Assembly: GCF_010093535.1 (NCBI RefSeq)
Contig: NW_022985169.1
Coordinates: forward strand, 1,663,527 to 1,727,526
Length of the DNA stretch: 64,000 bases
Reading direction: 5' to 3'
DNA from: Lindgomyces ingoldianus
Taxonomy: Eukaryota; Ascomycota; Dothideomycetes; Pleosporales; Lindgomycetaceae
Positions 33,000 to 45,502 of this stretch are shown here, in pieces. Position 1 is the first letter of the stretch; each line of letters starts with the position of its first letter. The position numbers and the translations under genes are program-made. A model generated the notes under the pieces. It was not told the DNA's origin. It worked only from the letters and a program-made list of their open reading frames with translations, and searched no databases.

Positions 33000-35900
33000 C
33001 AGAGGATAAATTAACTTTAAAATATATAAGAAAACTTTTAAAACTCTAAACATAAAGAACTAGAAGTTTATAAGTATACTTCTATTAAAAGATAAATATA
33101 ATGCTATTTTAAGATATAACTAGCTTAAGAAACACAACCTTACTATTAATTAGTAAATAATAAGCATAGAAACCCTTATAGAGCACGCATATATAACCTA
33201 GTTAGCATGCTATAATAATTTATACCCAGCCTATAAGCAAGCTAGACAGGGTAGCAGTTACTACTTAAAAAAAAAAACTTTAAAATTTTCTTTACTAAAA
33301 GCTAGAAGCTAAGGTAGTAAAAGTAATAAAAAAAGAATTAAAAAAAGTCTCTTATAATAAATTAGAAGCTAATAAAGACATAAAATAAGTTAGTATCTAT
33401 AAGATCTAGAAGGAACATACTATCCCTACTAAATATAAGGACTATAAGGACATGTTTAAGACACCTAAGGATCTAGAAGAACTGCCTCTACATTAACTAT
33501 AGGATTATGCTATAAACCTAATAAAAGATCCTAAGCTAAAAACACACAGGCTTTACCTCTTAATAAAAATATAAAAGAAAGCCCTACAGAAGTACATTAA
33601 CTAAATGTTAGTAAGAAGCTATATTTAAGAAAGCTATAGCCTAGTAGCCTTAGCAGTAGTTTTTTGTAAAAAAAAAAGAAGAGAAGATCTAAGTATGTTA
33701 GAACTATAGAACTCTAAATAAGAATATAATCTAAAATTAGTTTCCCCTTCTAATTATATAAGATATAATAAATTAGTTAAAAAGAACTAAGTACTTTACT
33801 AAATTTAATATGCAAAATAAATTTAATAAAATATAAATTAAAAAAAAGATAAATAGCTAACAGCTTTCTGCACCCCTTAGAGACTATATAAATTGCTAGT
33901 AATACTATTTAGGCTAATACACGCTCTAGTAACATTTTAAAAAAATTATTAACATAGCTCTTAACTTATATCTTAACATTTTTGTACTAGTGTATTTAGA
34001 TAACATCCTTATCTACACAAAAGACAGTTTAGAAGATTATGTATAAAAGGTATAAAAAGTCTTAGAGAAGCTATAAAAGTATAGACTCTACCTGCAGCTA
34101 TCTAAGTGCAAATTTTATATTATAAAAATAAAATACTTAGGATTTATAATTAATAGTAATAAAATTAAAATTAAGTCTACTAAAATATAAAAGGTATTAG
34201 AATAGCTAGAACCTATAATAGTTATAGAAGTTAAAGGATTTCTTAGACTATTAAGATATATTAGATAAATAATTAAAAACTACTTAAAAATTACCTTACT
34301 ATTAACTAACACTACTATAAAAGAACAAGTAATTATAAAATTTGTTTAGACTTTATAAATAAATAATGCTTTTAAAGCACTAAAACAAGCTGTTACTATT
34401 AAGCTAGTACTATAGATGTACAACCTAAGACTAGACATAAAGATTTACACTAATGCATTTTTAAGAGCAAGTAGTGCAGCCTTCTATTAAAAACAGGAAG
34501 ACAGAAAATAGCATTCTGTAGCATACTATTCTATAAAGTTCTTCGGATCTAAGGCAGACTACAGCATACTTAACAAAGAGTTAAAAGTAATATTAAATGC
34601 TATATAAGTTTAGGCAGCAGAACTACATAGAATAGAAAAATAATTCAATATTATAACTAACTATGTAAACTTAGTTACATTTCTAACTACAAAGAAGCTT
34701 TTACTAATGCACATATAATAGGTAATAGAGCTTGCCTAGTTTAACTGCGTTATTAAGCATGTCTTTAGAGCTTAGAATTAGTAGGCTAACGCCCTTAGCT
34801 GCAGACCTAACTATTTTAATAAATAGAAAAATAAAGGAACTAAAAAGTTTACTCTTTTTAAGAAAATAGTAAAAGGACTAGTGTATAATAGACCTAGACC
34901 TGTTAAAGAACTCTGCGCGCTTATATTAACAAAGTAAGGTTAGAAAAACTTAATCTAGAAATATTATAAATCTCTAATGTTTAGACACCTAGGCATTAGC
35001 ACTTTATAAAAGAAATTAAAAACTGCTATTTCTTAGCTAATACCTAAAGTAAAACAACTGTATATAGAGGTACTTAGAGAATGCAACACGTGTAATAAGA
35101 ATAACTCTAGTAGACACAAACTATACAGATACTTTTAACTAATTAAGGCTCTAAAACAGCTATAGATAATAGTTACTTTAGACTTTATAATAAAACTTCT
35201 TTTATTAAAAGAACTTAGTATAGAAAGAATGTGTAACATAATAATAGTAGCTTTTAATAAAACTACTAAGTTTCTGTATATATAGCTATTAAAAAAACTA
35301 TTATAGGTAAAGAATTTATATATAAACTAGAACAAAATATAATTTTAGTATATAAATGCCTTTAAATTATTATCTTTAACTAAGATAAATTATTTACTAG
35401 TAAATTTTAAAAAGCTGCTATAAAGCATCTTAGTATAATGCATAAACTATCTATAGCTTATTACTTATAAATAGACAGTTAGACTAAGTAGGTAAACACT
35501 AAAGTAAAAAAGTATTTAAGAAAGTATGTCGCTTATAGTTAAGATAACTAGGCAGAATAGCTTCTAATAGCACAACTTACTATTAACACAGTAGAATCTA
35601 CTATAATAAAAGAGACCTTATATAAAGCTAACTTTAGTTACAACCTTTATTACATGCTTTATAGGAATTAGCTTATAAATCTACTAGAATTAATTAACTA
35701 ACTGTTAAACCTATAGAACATACATAAGAAGTTAGCAGTTAAAGCTAGATCTAGTTAGAAGATAATAAAACAGTACATAAAATTAACACAGTAATCTAGA
35801 CTAGAAATCTGCTCTAGAGACTATGTATACTTTAAAACAAAAAACCTTAAGGTACCTAGACTTTCTAGAAAGCTTACAAAAAAAGAATAAGACTATATAA

Positions 35901-36200
35901 AGTCCTTTAAACTTAGTATAATAACTGTAAACTAAAGCTTCCTTTACATATAAAAATACACCCTTAGTTTTACATTTCTAAGCTAGAAAAAGCATCTAAA
36001 AAGATTCCCTTATTAAGATAAAAATAAGAAGAAATAGAGATAGAATATAAAGTAAAATAAATTATTAGTAATTAAAAGAACAGAAAAGAATTTTTAGTAA
36101 AATAGATAAAATAGCTTACTAGTAAGAACATGTAAGAACTAGCTAAGAACTTACAGAATGCGTAGCAGTTAGTGCAGGAGTACCTCTAGGCTCTTCTAAA
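33000..36200 (+). pseudogene. Gypsy4 pol region (RT, RNase H, integrase, chromodomain)
   Basis: Conceptual translation with stops ignored gives an RT active site read as VLVYLDNILIYTKD, the segment after RT (VKGFLRLLRYIRXIIKNYLK, then ITLLLTNTT), RNase H, the integrase HHCC end (CNTCNKN), an integrase core (IIVAFNKTTKFLYI), and KVNTKVKKYLRKYVAYS. A chromodomain-like end NTXELAKNLQNAXQLVQEYL follows at about 36,130-36,190. All domains are inactivated by stops and by substitutions of catalytic residues, e.g. YLDD to YLDN. Confidence 0.7.
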
Positions 36201-36304
36201 AGGAACTAGCTAGGCGACAAGGCACCTATCTTAAAAGAAGTAGCTACGTTATTACTAGATAGCAGCAGCCTTTAGAGACAAGCACCTACTAAAGAAGGCT
36301 AAGA

Positions 36305-36580
36305 AGGTAAATAACTTTCTACTTTAGCCTCTAAGGCCTTTATTTTGTCTAAGAAGGAAAGGTTTTTTTTTAGATACTTAGCATAATAAGTCTCTAGCAG
36401 CTTTAGTAATTTTTAGATATAATCCTGTTTAGAACGCTTCTTACCTATCTTCTCTGCTGTTACCCTTACACAGTTTATAAGCTCTCTCTTATAAGCCTCT
36501 GTAAAAGCTGCGTCCTAAAGAAGTCTCCCTCTTTAAATAATCCTACACAGCGTTAGAAATAAAGGTGTTGCACTAGTTAT
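36305..36580 (-). pseudogene. Antisense ORF in gypsy4 3' region (coiled-coil, basic)
   Basis: Antisense to gag-pol, between chromodomain and 3' LTR. Minus-strand reading contains YKRELINCVRVTAEKIGKK and YLKKNLSFLDKIKALEAKV, matching the frames in gypsy1 (8,165-8,500) and gypsy2 (10,016-10,300) in place and pattern. Several TAG/TAA codons interrupt it. No known domain. Confidence 0.55.
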
Positions 36581-36867
36581 TTTTTTTTACACACTCTACA
36601 CACTTGTCTAAGGATAAGGTTAACACATAAGACAACTCTAATAACTAGTAAGCGTTGCAGGGCCTTATCTTTGTCTGTTAAAGAGGATTAAAACGGCAAG
36701 CAGTATAAAGACAGTAGGATAAGCAAGACTAGCAAGCTATTTAGTAAAAAAAACGATAGCATAGCAGATGCTTTCTAACTAGTAGGCACCTACCTTATAA
36801 ATAAACTCTTACTAACGCAGTTGTGTAAGCAGAGCGGCAAGGACGCTGCTAGGAAGGGGAGGCAGCG

Positions 36868-37452
36868 TGTTACAGTCTACAGTTAGACTAACACAACTTC
36901 ACCTAAAATACCCTACAATCTAGCTAGGTTAGGGCAGGACTTGTTTACAGACTAATTAGAAGATGCAGAAGCAGCAGAGCTGCCTAGGATTATAGAAAAA
37001 TGCACTATTTAATAGAGAGTAAGCTAAGGAAGAGGAGCAAGTTTATGTAAGCTCTATAAGCTAGGAAAGTAAACTTGCTTAAACTTGTCTAGCTTGTTCT
37101 TAGCACTATTAGACATGTATATAGTTTTAACTTTAAACAACTTTTAGGAGGTGTGTTTAACATTTAGTTTATTTTTTATAATAGACTAAGTAGTATTTAG
37201 CTTTCTAAAGAGCTGTAATACTATTTATATATCTTGCAACATATATACCTCTAATCTTGTCTAACAGGACTGTTTGACCTGGCCTTTATACTGCTACAAT
37301 AAGGGAAAACCACGATCTGGCTACTCTACTATCCTCTACAGCCTATTAGCCCCTACGTAGGACTGTACACCCTACCGTCGGCCCGTCACCTCCGTCCTAA
37401 CCCCAAGGAACATTACTAGCCCGCGTGCTTCCACGAAGCAAGGATTGTAACA
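36868..37452 (+). repeat. Gypsy4 3' LTR
   Basis: 585 bp, TGTTACAGTCTACAG...GCAAGGATTGTAACA, preceded by the purine tract GGAAGGGGAGGCAGC. The last ~180 bp keep C/G (CGGCCCGTCACCTCCGTCC), as in the gypsy1 3' LTR. Confidence 0.9.
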
Positions 37453-38248
37453 GGAGTGTGTTAGCTGTAAACTCTAGTGCTAGAAGCTTAATAGTATAAA
37501 AGAAGTTAGTTTGCGCGTAGGTACTCTAGACATCTAGAAGATTTACTCTTCTACACTGTTTAACAGTTTGTAGCTATTTACTTAGCTATGTGTTAAAGTT
37601 CTTACATAGTTTCTTTTAAAAAGCTTAGTATTACTCTATAAGTATCCTTAAGTAATTAGGGCTAGTTAGTGCTAGTTAACATTTAAGCGCTATAAGTTTA
37701 TTATAGGCATTATTGTAATCCTTAATTAAGAAGTAGTGCTGTAATGTAATTATCTAAGAGATCTCTGCACTTATTCTAGCTAAAGATTTGCGTAGGATTT
37801 TGTACTCTATAATTTTACGCTCTTATTAATTATAGTTAGTAGTATAGTTAGATAGGTTTTTTGCATTTATTTTAGATAGTTTAGTAGCGCCTAATTAATA
37901 ATTACTATATGTTAGCTTAACTAGTATGTCTCCTAGTTTTATTACCTTAGCTACTAAGAGCTCTAGGTTGCAGTATTCCTAGACAAACAGCTGTTCTGTA
38001 ACTAACTTTTAAAGGTAGATCTATTAGTCCTAGTTACTAGTTATATTAAGTATAATTATAGTCTTTAAAACTAGTAAATTAGTAAAGTCTGTTATATTAA
38101 TAACTTATATCCTTAATGTAGACGTTCTTAAGGTAGATAAGATTATTCTTATAGTAAACTTAGTTATTCTTAATGTAGATAATGTTGTCTTTAATATAAA
38201 TAAAGTTGTTCTTAATGTAGACTTAGTTATCCTTAAGTTAAATAAGGT
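37453..38248. repeat. AT-rich degraded repeat ending in ~24-bp tandem array
   Basis: Unclassified RIP-like sequence. From about 38,085 to 38,248 it becomes an imperfect tandem array of units like TTATTCTTAATGTAGA, with GTTGTCTTTAATATAAATAA and GTTATCCTTAAGTTAAATAA as variants. The array ends exactly at the TA target of the next transposon. Confidence 0.5.
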
Positions 38249-38250
38249 TA

Positions 38251-39532
38251 ACGTACCTAACAGGTTGGCCGGCCACACAGGTTAGCTGGCCACTTTTGCT
38301 AAGCCCCCACCACACTCTACCTATCTACATAATGCCTTAACAACAACACTAGATTAAATCTTCTAAAGAACGTTAGATACAGCTTGCTCTTTAAGCTTTT
38401 AAAATAAGACTTAAAACTCTTTTTATAACACGCTGCAGCTATTTATAATGTTTTTTTACACAACACTAAGCAATTAACGCGCTAGACAGCCTTTAAAAGC
38501 AGAATGCTAGCCTAAATTAAGGAATCTAACTAAGCTTAAAAAGAAGGTAGTTGTTAAGTACATACTTAAGCTTATTACACGCAGATTTCCCTCTAGGCTT
38601 ACAGCTGTAGCTAATATAGCTAATTCCTTGCGCGCAGAGCGCAATCTAGGCTAGGTTAGCTTAAACTAGCCTAGTATGTAGGTTAAGCACTGCCCTAAGT
38701 TTATAATAAAGTTTAATTATAAGTATAATTATAAGGAAGCGCTTTATAAGAATTTAGAGGTTATCTAGAGCTAGTTTTACCTAGTAGCTAACATAAAAGC
38801 TAAGTACAGTATATAGGATAAAGACATGTATAACTTTAACAAGTTAGGCTTTATAATAGGCTAGATATTAACTAGAGCAGTTATTACAGCTTTAGAGAGA
38901 TAAGAACAGCTAAAGGTAATATAGTAAAGTAATAAAAAGTAAACAACAGTTATTTAAAGCATTTATATAATAAAGTAAGCTATTTTACTTTTTATTATCT
39001 TTAAAAGCTGCTATTACCTCTTTGCCTAGTATAAGAAAAAAAATCTACTTTAGAACTAGGTTATTACAGTCTCTAAAAACAGCTAGACAATAAATAAGCT
39101 TAGGCTATAGTAGTTAAAGCACTTTAATAAGTATATAAAAAAAGTTATAGGCGCTTATTAGCTTTTTATTATTAACAGCTATAAAAGCTATAACTTACTA
39201 AATTTCTAGTAGTACTATAAAGAAAATAAGATTATTACTATCTATATGCCTCTATACTTATTACACCTTTTATAGCCTCTTAATGTAGGTTGTTTTGCCT
39301 TTTTAAAGAAGGTGTATAAGCAATAAGCTAAAGATCTTATGTGCAACTAGATTACTTATATTATAAAACTTAAGTTTCTACTATGCTTTATACACGCCTA
39401 TAATGCAGTAATTACTTTTAGTAATATCTAAGAAGAGTTTTAAGGCGCTAGTTTAGTCTTATTTAACCTAGAATAAGTTAAAATAGCCTTTAATATCTAG
39501 TTGTGTACTTTATTACTACTACTACTTATTAT
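38251..39532 (+). mobile_element. Second pogo family, copy 1 (3' truncated)
   Basis: Begins after TA (38,249-38,250) with ACGTACCTAACAGGTTGGCC, a terminal sequence different from the other family but of the same type. The conceptual transposase has MYNFNKLGFIIG (Asp to Asn at the first catalytic site), ILTRAVITALERXEQLKVI, VINSYKSYNLLNF (Asp to Asn at the second) and GCFAFLKKVYK. It is cut off at 39,532 by a CAGGGTTGC repeat. The first 90 bp keep C/G. Confidence 0.75.
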
Positions 39533-41174
39533 CAGGGTTGCCACTTTTTAGTAATAGTAATTACTATAGTAATTACTAAGTGCTAGTAATTACTATTACT
39601 ATAAGCACCTAGTAATAGTAATTACTATTACTAGAAGCGCCGAGTAATTGCTATAGTAATTACTATTTTTCTAGTAATAGTAATTACTATTACTAGAGGT
39701 ACATAGTAATTACTATTTCTATAAATAGATATTTTATAGAAAAAGATTTTAAGTAGTAAAAGTAATAATTATTATAATAGTATATAATAATTCTTATGTC
39801 TCTAGTAATATATAAAGCTTTTTTATTTAAAAAAAAACTATATAAGCTAAAAAAACGTTAACAAGTAATTACTACAATTTAAACAACTATAATATATATA
39901 ATAATAATATAATATATAACAACGCTATATAATCCTATTTAACACATATATTTACTTTACTAAAGTTATTCTACTTATTAATATTACTAACTTTATTTAT
40001 ATTATATTATAATTTTAGTTTAAGTAAAAAAATTAATGTTAAAAAGATATATATTTTATATTATATTTAGTAAGTAGATTTTTTTTATAATTGCTATTTC
40101 TATTCTTATAGTAAAAAGCAACTTTATTATAATTATACTTTACCTACTAGTTCTAAAGGAAAACAAAAACAAAAAATAAATATAGAAGATAAAAAAGAGT
40201 TAGAAGAGTTAGAAAATAAAAGTACTACTAGCGTCTCTATGTATAATAGTACTACTAGTAATAATAGTAGTTATATATAGTAAAACTATAAATAAAAACT
40301 ATTTAGTTTATTTTATTTATTTAGTTTATTTTAGTTATATAATTTATTTATTTATTTTCTTTATTTTAGTTATTTCTTTTACTTTAGTTATTTCTTTTAC
40401 TTTAGTTATTTTNNNNNNNNNNNNNNNNNNNNNNNNNNNNNNNNNNNNNNNNNNNNNNNNNNNNNNNNNNNNNNNNNNNNNNNNNNNNNNNNNNNNNNNN
40501 NNNNNNNNNNNNNNNNNNNNNNNNNNNNNNNNNNNNNNNNNNNNNNNNNNNNNNNNNNNNNNNNNNNNNNNNNNNNNNNNNNNNNNNNNNNNNNNNNNNN
40601 NNNNNNNNNNNNNNNNNNNNNNNNNNNNNNNNNNNNNNNNNNNNNNNNNNNNNNNNNNNNNNNNNNNNNNNNNNNNNNNNNNNNNNNNNNNNNNNNNNNN
40701 NNNNNNNNNNNNNNNNNNNNNNNNNNNNNNNNNNNNNNNNNNNNNNNNNNNNNNNNNNNNNNNNNNNNNNNNNNNNNNNNNNNNNNNNNNNNNNNNNNNN
40801 NNNNNNNNNNNNNNNNNNNNNNNNNNNNNNNNNNNNNNNNNNNNNNNNNNNNNNNNNNNNNNNNNNNNNNNNNNNNNNNNNNNNNNNNNNNNNNNNNNNN
40901 NNNNNNNAGTTAGATTAGTTTATTTAGTTAGATTAGTTTATTTAGTTAGATTAGTTTATTTAGTTAGATTAGTTTATTTAGTTAGATTAGTTTATTTAGT
41001 TAAATTATTTTACTTAGTTTACTAAGTTTATCTAAATATAGTAGTCTAAGTAAAATAATAAAAATAAAGTTAAAAGTGCTATAAATTTTAAATAGCTAAT
41101 TAAGACTTATGTTATACTTTTATACTATTTTTAGTAAATAGTAATTACTATTACTATAGTAAACAGCAACCCTG
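39533..41174. repeat. Satellite block with inverted CAGGGTTGC / GCAACCCTG ends
   Basis: Left end CAGGGTTGCC with palindromic GTAATAGTAATTACTATTAC units (39,545-39,730), an AT-rich middle, a TTTATTTTAGTTATT array up to the gap, a TTAGTTAGATTAGTTTATT array after it (40,908-41,010), and a right end ...AACAGCAACCCTG. The right half is the inverse of 20,764-21,180. No matching target duplication (flanks CTTATTAT and CTTTAAGT), so it may be two units head to head and not a single transposon. Confidence 0.5.
40413..40907. other. Assembly gap (495 N)
   Basis: A run of N between two minisatellite arrays. The true array length is unknown. Confidence 0.95.
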
Positions 41175-43039
41175 CTTTAAGTTATAACTTTTTAATAGTA
41201 AAAATTCTTATAGCGCTAGTATCCTATACTTTACCTTAGTATGCTGTATAATATTAATTTTTAAGAATAAACTATTCTGTGTATTCTTTAGGTTCTAGGC
41301 TGTATATGTCCTCTGCTGTTGCACAGTAGAGAAATGTAGTAGTAGTAAGGTAGTTAATAATCTTTTTACTTTTCTTTTTATTTAAGTTATTATTATACAA
41401 CTTTATTTTCTTCTACTTTAGTTTACCTTTAAAATTTTAAATATACACACTTACTTTCTTACATGTTAAAGTCTTATTATAGAATCCTTTATATAAAAAG
41501 ATGTACTAGCGTTTTGCATAGAATTAATTTATATAAGAATAATTTATTAACTAATATTTTTATAGCAGATAAAGCATTACTTTAATTATATAAAAAAGTA
41601 TAATCTAATTTTTTTAGATATTTTTTATGTTATTAAAAACTAATTATATAAAAAAAGTTATATTTTTTATTAGTATAGTATATATCTTTTAGTTTATTTA
41701 GGAACATGTTATTTTAATAATTAATTATAACCTAAAGTGCTAAATAAAGGTTACTATATAGTGCTTTATTAGCAAAGCTTGCTCTGCTTATTATATTCGG
41801 GCTTGCAGAATCAAAAGTTAAGCAGAATCTCCTCTTTTAGACGCGCTAGTTAGTTAGAATTTCTTTGGATAAACCTTAGTAACGCTATTTCTCTGTCACC
41901 TTATGTATTTCTTACATTCTTTTTAAAAAAAAATGTATACCTAATATAGGTGCACTCTTCTGTTAATTTGCATGCAGTTTGCTCTAGCATGCGTTGTGTA
42001 AAACATGTTTAAATTATAGTTAGTTGCGGCTGTTCTACCTCTCTAGCCACATCGGTTTCTATAAGTAATTTATATAGAGACATCCTCTATAGCGTTAGAA
42101 CTAGCGCTAGTAGTAATAGTTTAGTATAGTAGTTTAATAAAATAGTAAAAGCGGGTTCTTTTTTTATAAGTTTATATAGTATAATAGCTTCTATTTTATC
42201 TTTCTTAAAGCTAATACCTTTATTTTATAAAGTAGTAATTAGTTTTTGTAAAAATAGTTTGCTAAAATTTTTAAAGTGTATAAGCTTTTACTTTATAAAG
42301 TTATTTTAAAAGTTTTTAAAAGTTTATATATTTATTACACTTAATATGTAAAGTTTTATAATTAAGTTAGCTATATATAAATTAAGCTTTTTTAAGTATA
42401 TTATTTAATAGTTTAATTTTATTTACTTAATTTTTAATGTTTATCTACTTTACTAGAGTCTTTGCTAAGATGCCTACTAGAGGTATGTATTAGTTGTACG
42501 TTAATATGTTATGTTAGCTAGTTAGAGATAGAGCTAGTGTTGCGTGCTGTCTTACTTCTTGTTGTACGCTGCCTCTAAACAGCCTTGTGTAAAAAGATAA
42601 AACAGACCTTCTAGCGTTAAATAAGCACTACTATTTATACAATACATCTAAACAGTATTATATAGACAGGTTTCTTACTTTTTATTAAGTAAATAAATGG
42701 AGATTTATAGCTACTTACATGTAAATTAGACTCTGTCTTTACTCTTACTAATTTAACTATAAATTAGTAAGAAAAAAAATTCCCTTTATACATAATTTTT
42801 TAAATAAAAAAGTATAAGAAGAGCTTTCTATCTTACAGCATTTAAACTACTAATTAGTGTTAAATAGGCTCTATGCTAGCTATACAAAGCAAAGAGGTTT
42901 GCACAGTGTACATATCGCGCGGGGGTTTGCAGGTAACTAGTGTTAATTGTTCTTGTTTTAAGTCTGTGCAAAGAAAAGGAATATTTATCCGCTAGTGCGT
43001 GCAACCGTGACACAAGACTATGTCACGTGACGCCTAACA
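41175..43039 (-). mobile_element. Copia-family remnant with 182-bp LTR, truncated
   Basis: Inverse match to the first ~2.4 kb of the copia element at 26,565, with gaps. A 5' LTR lies at 42,858-43,039 (TGTTAGGCGTCACG... to TTTAACA on the minus strand). Its 5' part is a different sequence, so it is another subfamily. The internal part stops at 41,175 against the satellite block, at a point equivalent to about 28,985 in the complete element. Minus-strand reading gives LYCATAEDIYSLEPKEYTE, matching the complete copy. Confidence 0.7.
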
Positions 43040-45500
43040 ACGTATCTAAATACTTCTATTTAGACATTAAATAAGTTTTTTTTATTTAGTATAAAAGCCT
43101 CTGTTTTTCTACTTATATTAAGTTAAAAGCAGTAAATGTACATCTGCTATCTACTAGAGCTAGGCTCTACCTTTCTTATAATATAAAAGTAGTAGTAAGG
43201 CTTTAGCTAATACTTTATTTTACTATAACTAAAGCTTAAGTGTTATTAAAGTTTTTTTATAAGCTAAAGTTTTATTAAAGCTTATATTTTTTAAGTTACT
43301 TTAAAAGTTAATTTTTTTAGTAATTTTATAACTAGTTATAATATAGTCTACTAACTTATAGTCCTTATTATTAATTAAGTAGTAGTAGAGAAGCTAGTTA
43401 TCTAGCTAGCTAGCTTTCTATTAGAAGTAGTAGAAGATACATTGTTTTATATGTTATAGTCTACCTATAGTAGCTTTTTATACGCTAAGAATTTCTAACA
43501 GTGCTAACAGTTAGTTTTTTTATAAGTTAAAGTTATTTTATGCTAGTGTTAGTTTTTAATGTTATGTTTCTAAGAAGGCTACTATTCTACCTAATGCTTA
43601 ATTTCTTAATGTTGTGCGCAGAAGCGTCTAGAGCAGTAGTGCTAGAGGTATAGGCATTCTGCTAGGTTAAGGCAGAATAAAATTAGCTGTGTCTGCGTCT
43701 ATCTTAGGTAGTCCTGTATTTAGACTACTTGTACTAAGTGTTTCTTCTATTAGCATGCTTTTATTATGTAAAAGGCGCTATATATAGAACATACTATTCT
43801 ATGTTTTATTAGAGTGCTAGCGTCTTCTAACTAACTGCTAAGGGTAGGAAGAGTGTCTGTAGTTACTTACTGCATATAGTAAAGACTTTAAAAGTAGCTG
43901 CCTTAATAAGCACTTTTTTTTTATTTATCTTTAATTTTTATAAAGAATTCCTACTAGTCTTTTTTTTAGTATATTATAAAGTGCTCTAGTAATTTATACT
44001 ATTACTTTATAAGTTTTATAGTTATTTTCTATAGTTACTTTATAGTCTACTATAAAGTAGTAGTGTTTAAAGTTGTAGTAAGCTCTACATCTTTAGTAGT
44101 AATGCTGCTAGAATTACCTAGTAAGTGTTTTAAAAAAGATTTTTTATGTTTATTATTTAAAAAAGAACTATTTTTATCTTTTTATAATATTCTTTGTAAA
44201 TTTTTTTACTTACGCGCTGTTTTAGTATTTTTTAAAAATAGTAATTTCTTGCAGCGCCTAATTAAGGCTGTTAAACTCTTAGAATTCTACCTCTTAGTAT
44301 AGTATAAAGTAAGTTACTAAAAAATAGTTTTCTTTATATTACTAGTAAAAAGAGTGATTTAACCTCTTGTCTAATTCTTTTTCTATAAGACTATATTTAA
44401 TAGTAATAGCTTTTATTACTATAGTAGTATTTTTATTTTTTACTTTTCTAAAGTTTAAACATTTTTAGTAAAAATAGCCTACTTTTTATAATTTAGGTAG
44501 GCTTTTTTCTAAAGCTATTTTTTTAAAAATTTTATTTAGTAGTAGCCTATTACCTTTTTTTAAGAGTTTTATTCTTCTTTTAGAAGGTACTATACGTGTA
44601 TTTCATGTAGCTAAGATCTATTAGTTCTTTGCTGTATCTAAGAACTTTTTTCCTAGTTACTAGTTTAGGCTTCTAAGGTGCTGCGCCTAGTTTCTTTTTA
44701 CATTTATATTCTTTATACTAGTTATTATAAGTTATAGCTTATTTAATATAATTTTTAAAGTATTTAGTTTTCTATTATATATAAACTTATTTTTAATTAT
44801 ATTATATAGTTCTTTATAAAACATTTTATAGCCTTTTAGTCTGTCTATCTATAGATAATAAGCTATTTATAGAAGTAAGCTGTATAGTGTTGTACTATTT
44901 CTTTTTTTATTGCAGAGAGTTTATTTTATCTGCTGTTACCTTCTTCTTATTTATAAGTTTATAAATTATAGTTAGAGCTTCATTAAATAAATTTATACCA
45001 CTAAATATCTTCTTTGTTTTAAGTAAAAGTGTATTTTTATATGCTTTAAGGTTTATTTAACTATTAGCATAGAGTTAAAACTAGACAGCTAGTAAGCTGT
45101 CTAGGTGTAAGCCTATTTATAAGATTATTTCTTTATAAGTTTAAAACACCTCTTTATTATATTACATGTATAGATAGCATTAAGTAAAGAAGGGCTTAAG
45201 GTTTTTAGAGCTTCTAGTAAAAAGTTTAAAAGAGGCTAATTCTAAAGTCTTTTTAAAGGCTATGCTCGCTTTTTCTTAGGCAGTGTTCTAAAGGTTTAAC
45301 ACTTTAAGTTATAAGGCTTAGATTTATATATTAGCTATAGTAAGTTCTTAATTAAAAGCTATTACTTTTTATTTTATTACTTTTAGCTTTTATAATTTGC
45401 TGCTTATAGTGTTTATTTATTTTATAAAATCTTTTTTATGTAGTAATAAGTTTTTACTAGTTCTAGCTAAGGTTATACTTATTATCTCTATGTTAGTAGT
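43040..45500 (-). mobile_element. Gypsy remnant (gag to protease), minus strand
   Basis: Minus-strand reading shows gag with a RIP-altered zinc knuckle (YLNYKKVGYFY, about 44,460-44,510) and protease-like sequence around 43,140-43,180. No LTR was found, so both ends are lost. An open frame of 79 codons on the plus strand (44,063-44,302) is a chance frame in AT-rich DNA. Confidence 0.55.
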
Positions 45501-45502
45501 TA

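Larger units (their letters stand above)
24758..37452 (+). mobile_element. Gypsy4: gypsy1-family element, 5' truncated, split by copia
   Basis: Starts inside gag at the X insertion site and ends with a 585-bp LTR (36,868-37,452) that matches the gypsy1 LTRs. The copia element (26,565-32,752) is inserted in it. Plus-strand order: gag with RIP-altered zinc knuckle (24,766-25,750), a less AT-rich segment (about 25,930-26,220), then after copia: protease-like region, RT (YLDN in place of YLDD at about 33,990-34,005), RNase H, integrase (about 35,000-35,800) and chromodomain (about 36,050-36,180). It supplies the protease-RT-RNase H part missing from gypsy1. Confidence 0.8.

Noticed and set aside
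38085..38248. Possible CRISPR-like array
   Set aside because: Units are contiguous degenerate tandem repeats without unique spacers, in a eukaryotic genome.
39533..41174. Single hAT transposon bounded by CAGGGTTGC ends
   Set aside because: No transposase and no matching 8-bp flanks (CTTATTAT versus CTTTAAGT); listed as a satellite block.
44063..44302. 79-codon plus-strand frame in AT-rich DNA
   Set aside because: Antisense to a RIP-mutated gypsy gag remnant; Phe/Leu-rich product typical of AT-rich chance frames.
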